DNA of 64,000 nt from Bimuria novae-zelandiae CBS 107.79 (lineage: Eukaryota > Ascomycota > Dothideomycetes > Pleosporales > Didymosphaeriaceae): assembly GCA_010015655.1 (NCBI GenBank), contig ML976797.1, positions 44,529 through 108,528 on the forward strand, given 5' to 3'. Under the pieces are notes generated by a model. That model was not told the DNA's origin and searched no databases. It saw only the letters and a program-made list of their open reading frames with translations. Position numbers and translations under genes: made by a program. Positions 58,568 to 64,000 of the stretch are shown here, piece by piece. Positions within the stretch are counted from its first letter, which is position 1. Each line of letters begins with the position of its first letter.

Positions 58568-58569
58568 TA

Positions 58570-59793
58570 TGCGCCGTTGCCATTGCCACGCGATTGAGCC
58601 CCGCGATGGAAAGATCCTAGCCGATTTCTCTGCACTGCGCAGGGTCACTGCAGAGTGACTGCCAGATTCCCACTAGGTGAAATTTTGCTGCACAAGCGCC
58701 TTTCCCTCTTACCCAAAGCGTACTACCGAGCCGTTCGGAAATGACCATCGGGAGGGAAGGGAGCCCCCGCCCGACGGCGTCAACTAACGTCGCTCGATAC
58801 GTTAGCACTTCACCGTTAAATGCAGCCTTAGAAAGCCATTTGTACACTACCTACAACCTCGGCGGCTAAATTGGTGAATGCAGCGGGCTTTAATATGGGC
58901 AAGGAAAAGTAAAGCCGCGCGTACCACCGACATTAATTACCGACTTTAGCCCCTCAATGTTCTCTGAAATTTTGAGGAAGGGTGCACGTGCGTCGAGTTT
59001 GTCGATCTAGCCCCATACCTTTGCCGGGACGATGCGGCCCCGGAGCTGATGTGGAGCGCCGTTGCCCTATGCGAGGTACAATGAACAAAAAGCAACGGTC
59101 CCCTGTACCGGGTCAGTACTTTCTTTGGATACGCGCTCAATTCTGTAGGGGCTGTCTTGCAAACAAGCAGTTGAGTCGGTTCGCTACCATGCGTCGTGAC
59201 GCTGCTGCATTCACAATGACCTCGGGGGCTGAATGCGCCCGTCCTGGAACACGGTGAGAGAAAATGCACATGTAGGCATCACCATTACGGTGCGTAAGAA
59301 GGATGGTGACAATTCTGGAACGACCCATTATTTGAGTATGAAAATGATGAAACAAAAACAATGTGTGGAAGAGGGTGTCGGTGCTGTGCGGTACGTACGA
59401 ATTGACTACGACGCTATCTACTGTACCAGTCATAGGTTCTGATTATGTGACAGCCTCGGGCGAAGTAAATGTAGTATGCATGGATTTTCAAGGATCCATA
59501 GGATTGGAGCTATTGGAAAGCGGCATAAAGTTAAGGCTATGCCAGGGCATGGGTGTCGCCTACTGCAGATACGAAGAAGAAGCGAAAAGCATGGTGAAAA
59601 TCGAACGAACATAGGTATGTGGCTGCTATGCAGGATTATCTGTTATCATCGACCCCGCGACGCTGATCCTGCACGATGAACGGAAGAATCCTTCAAAGGT
59701 TGCAGTCAGCGACATTGTGAAGCAGACTCACTGTGCAGTGAATTGTTAGTCTTCCAAGGTTGTCTACGCATAGCCACATGGTTCGCGTTAGTG
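58570..59793. other. GC-normal DNA with no recognised gene
   Basis: Right of the transposon complex the base composition returns to normal. Several overlapping short frames exist on both strands but none has a convincing ATG, domain or intron structure. Confidence 0.4.
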
Positions 59794-59795
59794 TA

Positions 59796-59992
59796 CTGTG
59801 GTATCCGGCGAAAGTAGTGTCAGTGGGGCTGTGGCGTTGCGTCTTGAAACATAGACATATGGCTGGATAGGAGTGTGAGAGCCAATCAATTCTGCTTATT
59901 CATACGTAGCAACCAATAGGTACCCTTTTATACGTACGGACACACGCACAGACCTACATCTCCACCGACACTACTTTCACCGGATACCACAG
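59796..59992. mobile_element. MITE, 197 bp, mariner-type ends
   Basis: Inverted ends of about 30-35 bp (outer CTGTGGTATCCGG) with TA on both sides (59794-59795 and 59993-59994). The outer bases match those of the split mariner element (CTGTGGTATC-GG--AAAGT). No ORF. Likely a non-autonomous relative mobilised by that type of transposase. Confidence 0.85.
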
Positions 59993-59994
59993 TA

Positions 59995-60907
59995 GAAACC
60001 CGACAACCGAGGCTGAAACGGTTATTGAGATGTGTGTCTCATCAGTCAGGGCTGCAAGCCACATTGCGTGGTACGTTAGGGTAAGGGGATGCGCCGGGTG
60101 TAACCCTCGCTTGTGCAAAGGAGAACGCAAGTCCCTTCACCTCGAGCTCAGCTGAAAGAAAAACAGTGTGGACTTGTAACTAGCATACGGTCAGTGGCCT
60201 CTTCGAGTAGAGCTGGAATAGCTGAAGAGATGAGCAGCCGAAGTGGTGTTAGAGATTGACGCCTTCGTCCCACCGACTACGTTTTTCGAGACTGCTTGCT
60301 TCAAAAGCAACACCAGACTTTACCGCGGTGCCACCGAGACTCTATCTCACTAAAACCTCCGCGGCTTAACGGGGAACGTTGCAAATGCATTAGAACATAC
60401 TCGCACGAAACATTCTAAGAAGAGATTAGCGACTGCAGTCCCAACCCCGTGGCTCAGCATGGCATCCTTTGCAGTTGGGGGTTAATTTAATGCGCATGCA
60501 TGTAAAAACGTTTTTAGTTTAGCGTCGTGTGACAAAATCTCAGGAGGAGTGTGAGAAACAAGGAGATTGGTCCGATTGCGCAGGGGTGTTGACGCAGATA
60601 AGACATTACCCATGAACTGCCCACAAATCAACGCCTGACCCGCTCACCCACCCAGAACCTTGGTCCCCGAGTTCCGCCCACGCTCGTGGACATCCTACGT
60701 GCAGCACTGGTTACACGAGCCGCAGCGGGTTACGGGCCTGCCGTGAATAGCCTAGCCTATCGCTGTCTAACACTGCCCCTAGTCAGGACGAGAGTGGATC
60801 TCAGCTTTTCTTGGAGTCCAGGTCGCTTCATCTACCTTGCAGCTCGCTCTTTCGGCTCATGCTGCTGACCCTCGCTGTCTCTTGTTCTCCACAAACACGA
60901 TCATGTT
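59995..60907. promoter_or_regulatory. upstream region of rhodopsin-like gene, with minimal uORF
   Basis: No gene recognised. The region just before the gene is C/T-rich (CTCGCTGTCTCTTGTTCTCC). A two-codon upstream ORF, ATG TTA TGA at 60903-60911, overlaps the first main ATG at 60908. Confidence 0.4.
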
Positions 60908-62152
60908 ATGACCCACCTGGCCACCATGGTGTATCTCGCGAAGCGGCGCTTTGAGGTGGTGAACAGCCAGCAAGTGCTTCTACTGGTCATACCTCCGATC
61001 TTTCTTGCCGCAGCGACAGTGTTGGTGGTTCTGCGATGGCGTGCCAGGCATATGAAGCGAGTCAATTCTCTGGTGGAGGACCTTTTGTGCTTATGTGCTT
61101 TGGTGCGTACCATGTGGCAAGGGAAATATAGATCCGAACTAACTTTCCTAGGTCACAAGTGTCATTGTCGTTGCGCTTATTTGCGGGCTGGTGATTCTGG
61201 AAGGCCAGGGCTTGCACACGCAACAAGTTGAAGAAAAGTTTGGCCAGCACTTGAGCATTCGCAACTGGTTACGTGTATGCCTCCGTCGATATACCCACAC
61301 TGAGCTCGACTGACGCATCATAGGGACAATTCGCCATTGATATCTGCTGGGCAACCTCGGTCACTGCTGTATATCTTTCCCTGTGTGTATTTTATGCCCG
61401 CCTTTACGAAACTCGTCGGTCCTTCTACTACTTGTGCTATTTACTGGGAGGATTAAAAGCCATCTGGTGGTTATATGCCATCACTGTGTGGGCTTACTAT
61501 TGTCATCCTCCGGGTGGCTGCACACTGGCAAGCAAGAAGAACTGTATTGCCATCGGTTCCATGCACGTTACCTTCCTCGTACTCGGAATTGGATCGGTGC
61601 TCCCTTCGATAACCGGGCTGGATATGACAACGATACGAAGAAAGCTGGCAGTCTTGGGATTGTTTGCTCTTGGGAGCTTGTACGATGACCACAGACCTTT
61701 CAAACTTAGACAGGCTGCTAACATCGTGTAGTTGCATCATCTGCGCTGTGCTGCGGATGGACTGCCTGTTCTCTCTCTTCGCGGATTATCAAACGGACCC
61801 TGTCGGTGCGTCCTGGGGGCGTATATTTTTTTCGCCACTCGAAATCGCTGGGGGCATTATCGCATGTTCGATTCCCACTCTTACGTCGTTCCATGAACCC
61901 TGGCGTAACGAACGCCGCCAGTTGAATAAAGAGAGTGCAATGATGGGTCTCCGAAGACTGAAGTTCCGTTCGGGAAGCAGTAGTTCTTCCACGTCCAACT
62001 TGAACCCAGCGAACTGGGTAGGGAAGAACACCGGGCACCACGATGTGTTTGTGTCGCTAGCGGATGACGCGAGATCCAGCGAGAGAGTAAGGCCAGATGG
62101 TGGCGACGATATCAAAGTTATCAAGGAGTACACTGTTGTACACAAAACATAA
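60908..62152 (+). CDS. seven-helix fungal rhodopsin-domain (PTH11-like) membrane protein
   Basis: Four exons: 60908-61102, 61152-61274, 61324-61679 and 61732-62152 (364 residues). The introns are 49, 49 and 52 bp, all GT-AG with CTAAC/CTGAC branch motifs and splice phases that keep one frame. Seven hydrophobic segments: about 22-44, 59-83, 108-133, 142-166, 183-203, 214-235 and 253-275, in the pattern of the fungal rhodopsin/PTH11-like family: RWRARH after helix 1, EDLLCLCAL in helix 2, two Cys in the loop before helix 5, and W-R-F..E....CSIPTL at helix 7. A Ser-rich cytosolic tail of about 90 residues follows. Ligand unknown. ATG 60926 (CCACCATGG) has a better start context than ATG 60908 and would shorten the protein by six residues. 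Confidence 0.82.
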
Positions 62153-63813
62153 ACAATAAATCGAATCTTTACTCTCCAGTTATTCACGTCTGGAAAACCC
62201 AATCAGCTTCTGTGCGCTTCGATCTAGACGTCACCAAATAATATGAGATGACGGCAATTCCTGGACTTGCCAGCATACTAGCCAGTGTTTCGTCCATGCT
62301 GAAACTCTGTCCTCAGCGCCATCGAGTCTCATACCGAGCACAAGATATACTCTAAGGCGTAGTAAACCAACAAGTCAGAAGGTTGAGAACCGTGTTAGCT
62401 CCGAAATCGACGCCTAACCGTACACAAGCTTTTGGCTTAATGAGGACTGTTAACAGCTGCGCTACTTTCTTACAACTTCAACGGAAGGGCGGACCGAAAC
62501 GCAAAGTGCTCTGGTGCTGACGGACAAGGAAACTCCCGAGTGCGTGCACAGCCCACTAAGTGAAGTCCAAAACACCGTTATCCACCCCAAAGCCAGGCGG
62601 AGAACTGCGCTCTAGCAGCCCTACTCGTGACTTGTGTCAAAGCCTCAATTAGTCGTCGGGGACGGGAGAAAATCCCTACGATCCAAGCAGGTGGGTAAGG
62701 CTGCATCGCGGGCGCCCCGAAGTCCGTGCAGATCGAACCATGACAGTTAGCGTTGGGATTAGCGCAGTGATCAGTACCTTCCCTAAAGAGTGAAAGATGG
62801 CCTTGGTGAGTAAGAGGGCGGAGTACGTACCGCCGTTTGAGAAAGAACTGATGATCTGAGCTCGACGTCCAGGAAACTGCGAGTATAGCACTATGCCAGA
62901 AAGCTTGAATCTAAGGTATTACGCGGAGATAGGCGATACGACGATTACATATACCCGGAATGTGGCTTAGCAAAATGCAATGTCTCCGAATTTAGAGACG
63001 GCTATTCACAGCTGCGCTGCGCGGAGTTTTATTCACCTGTGAAGGCGCGTTGGTCGAGAACGCCGAGATTTTGATAACAAAAATGCAATGCCTGTTTCAA
63101 AATGTTTGAACGTAGTCAAGAAGTAGGACAGATGCTCGCTGGGCAAGTGCATGCTCGTTGGGCAAGTGCGAACTTGCTGTGTTCTAGGTCATTCCAAGGT
63201 TGGGAGATCGAGCGCTAGGTCCACCAGTTGTTATACAAACCGTTCGTAGTTTTGCTCTAGGAGTTACCCCAGGATAAGTAACATGACATGCTTCCTGTGG
63301 CCCCACTTAACACCGCCCATTTTGGAGCCGCTACATACGTCAAGTCATCCTATGATTCAAATTACACGCGTTACCTGCTTCCAAACGCACTGATCCCTTT
63401 AAACGGACGTGTATAAATAACCATCTCACGCTCTTAGTGCCCCCAAATACATTCGTGTCAGCTCAGAGCACCAAAAAAGCCTTCACTAACTCCAAATATC
63501 TTTGTGCGTTGGAGACTAAGAACGCAGAAACCCCGGTCTCATGTGCCTGCCCTTTTCGTGGCAGATACTATGGATTTCCGATGACACTTTTTGGAGTCCT
63601 CCCTTATCCAAAAGCCCTCGCTGCAGCGCCATGTGTGTAGATTGATGAACGCCATCATCATCCTTTGCACATAGCTCCCGTTTAGACTTCATGGTTTGAA
63701 CAGAAGAACGTATAAATACGCGTCTCTGCACTTCTTTTCTCTCTGCGCAGCTGTGTCTGGCTTCTCTGTCGACTAAAAATAGAGATATAACCGTTCGATG
63801 TGTTCGCTTGAGT
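62153..63813. other. intergenic region with two TATA-like boxes
   Basis: GC-normal; no convincing ATG-started gene. TATAAATA occurs at 63412-63419 and 63711-63718, each followed by C/T-rich sequence, suggesting promoters. The second lies about 100 bp before the ATG at 63814. Confidence 0.35.
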
Positions 63814-64000
63814 ATGGCCAAAATCCGGACTGATAGCATTCATGTGACAGTGGAGGTTTTGGAAGGGATCAATACTTGCTCGGGAGATGTCGTGCTGTGG
63901 CTTTGGCTGATGATGAGCGGCATTGCTGCTAGCACAATGGTCATGGAACTTGACGGCGACGATTTGGAGCCTCAGGCAAAGGCTGGAGTGCAGTATGGGC
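63814..64000 (+). CDS. possible 5' end of a gene running off the window
   Basis: ATG 63814 opens 62 codons without a stop to the edge (MAKIRTDSIHVTVEVLEGIN..., WLWLMMSGIAASTMV). A TATAAATA box and a pyrimidine-rich tract (CTTCTTTTCTCTCTG) lie upstream at suitable distances. No family recognised; the short hydrophobic stretch is not enough to call a membrane protein. Confidence 0.35.
   Translation, partial: MAKIRTDSIHVTVEVLEGINTCSGDVVLWLWLMMSGIAASTMVMELDGDDLEPQAKAGVQYG

Noticed and set aside
58946..59614. Overlapping frames on both strands (up to 107 codons) in the right flank
   Set aside because: Mostly non-ATG starts, no domain, and the frames exclude one another; nothing favours one.
61789..62202. 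137-codon minus-strand frame
   Set aside because: Antisense to the last exon of the rhodopsin-like gene; no motif or intron signals.
62676..62891. 71-codon minus-strand frame resembling a small membrane protein
   Set aside because: Begins with GTG, not ATG, in a eukaryote; no supporting signal.
63437..63640. 67-codon plus-strand frame after a TATA-like box
   Set aside because: Starts with GTG; the first internal ATG leaves only about 19 codons.

Overview
The window is fungal nuclear DNA. Short 45-60 bp (one 176 bp) GT-AG introns with branch-point motifs, pyrimidine-rich leaders, Fot1/pogo and Tc1/mariner DNA transposons, Ty1/copia and Ty3/gypsy LTR elements, and pervasive C-to-T decay in CpA context (repeat-induced point mutation, RIP) point to a filamentous ascomycete (Pezizomycotina). 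A Dothideomycete with an AT-rich/GC-balanced mosaic genome is my inference; no species is claimed.

Layout. (1) 1-17.3 kb: AT-rich, RIP-decayed repeats: a minus-strand gypsy element (LTR 6248-6666) with an opposite-strand Cys-rich ORF, a Tc1/mariner element (7532-9273), two pogo elements (11709-13668, 15431-17256), two solo LTRs, a small inverted-repeat element and telomere-like repeats. (2) 17.6-23.3 kb: GC-balanced gene island with a membrane-anchored SAM methyltransferase and three tandem paralogous RING-like genes. (3) 23.3-58.6 kb: one nested transposon complex. (4) 58.6-64 kb: GC-balanced DNA with a MITE, a seven-helix fungal rhodopsin-like (PTH11-type) membrane protein gene and a possible gene running off the right edge.

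The central block can be unpacked from terminal repeats and target-site duplications (TSDs). A 1.3 kb Tc1/mariner element (TIRs 23288-23329 and 58526-58567) was split by copia-3 (24508-58468, TSD ATAAA). Copia-3 was split by gypsy-A (24837-53408, TSD GTTTT). Gypsy-A received gypsy-B (25569-34939, TSD CTAAG), a pogo element (35055-36908, TA), copia-1 (38798-44006, TSD ATTTA) and copia-2 (44814-50138, TSD CTTGG). Gypsy-B received a rearranged LTR remnant (27903-28235, TSD ATAGT), a solo LTR (31783-32007, TSD AGAGT) and a further pogo element in its own LTR (32811 to about 34872; right end lost in a 625-base N gap). With insertions removed the elements regain normal sizes: about 1.31, 5.38, 6.80 and 6.74 kb for mariner, copia-3, gypsy-A and gypsy-B.

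The functional genes are the methyltransferase, the RING cluster and the rhodopsin-like protein. Nothing in the sequence ties them into one pathway. No tRNA, rRNA or CRISPR array was recognised.
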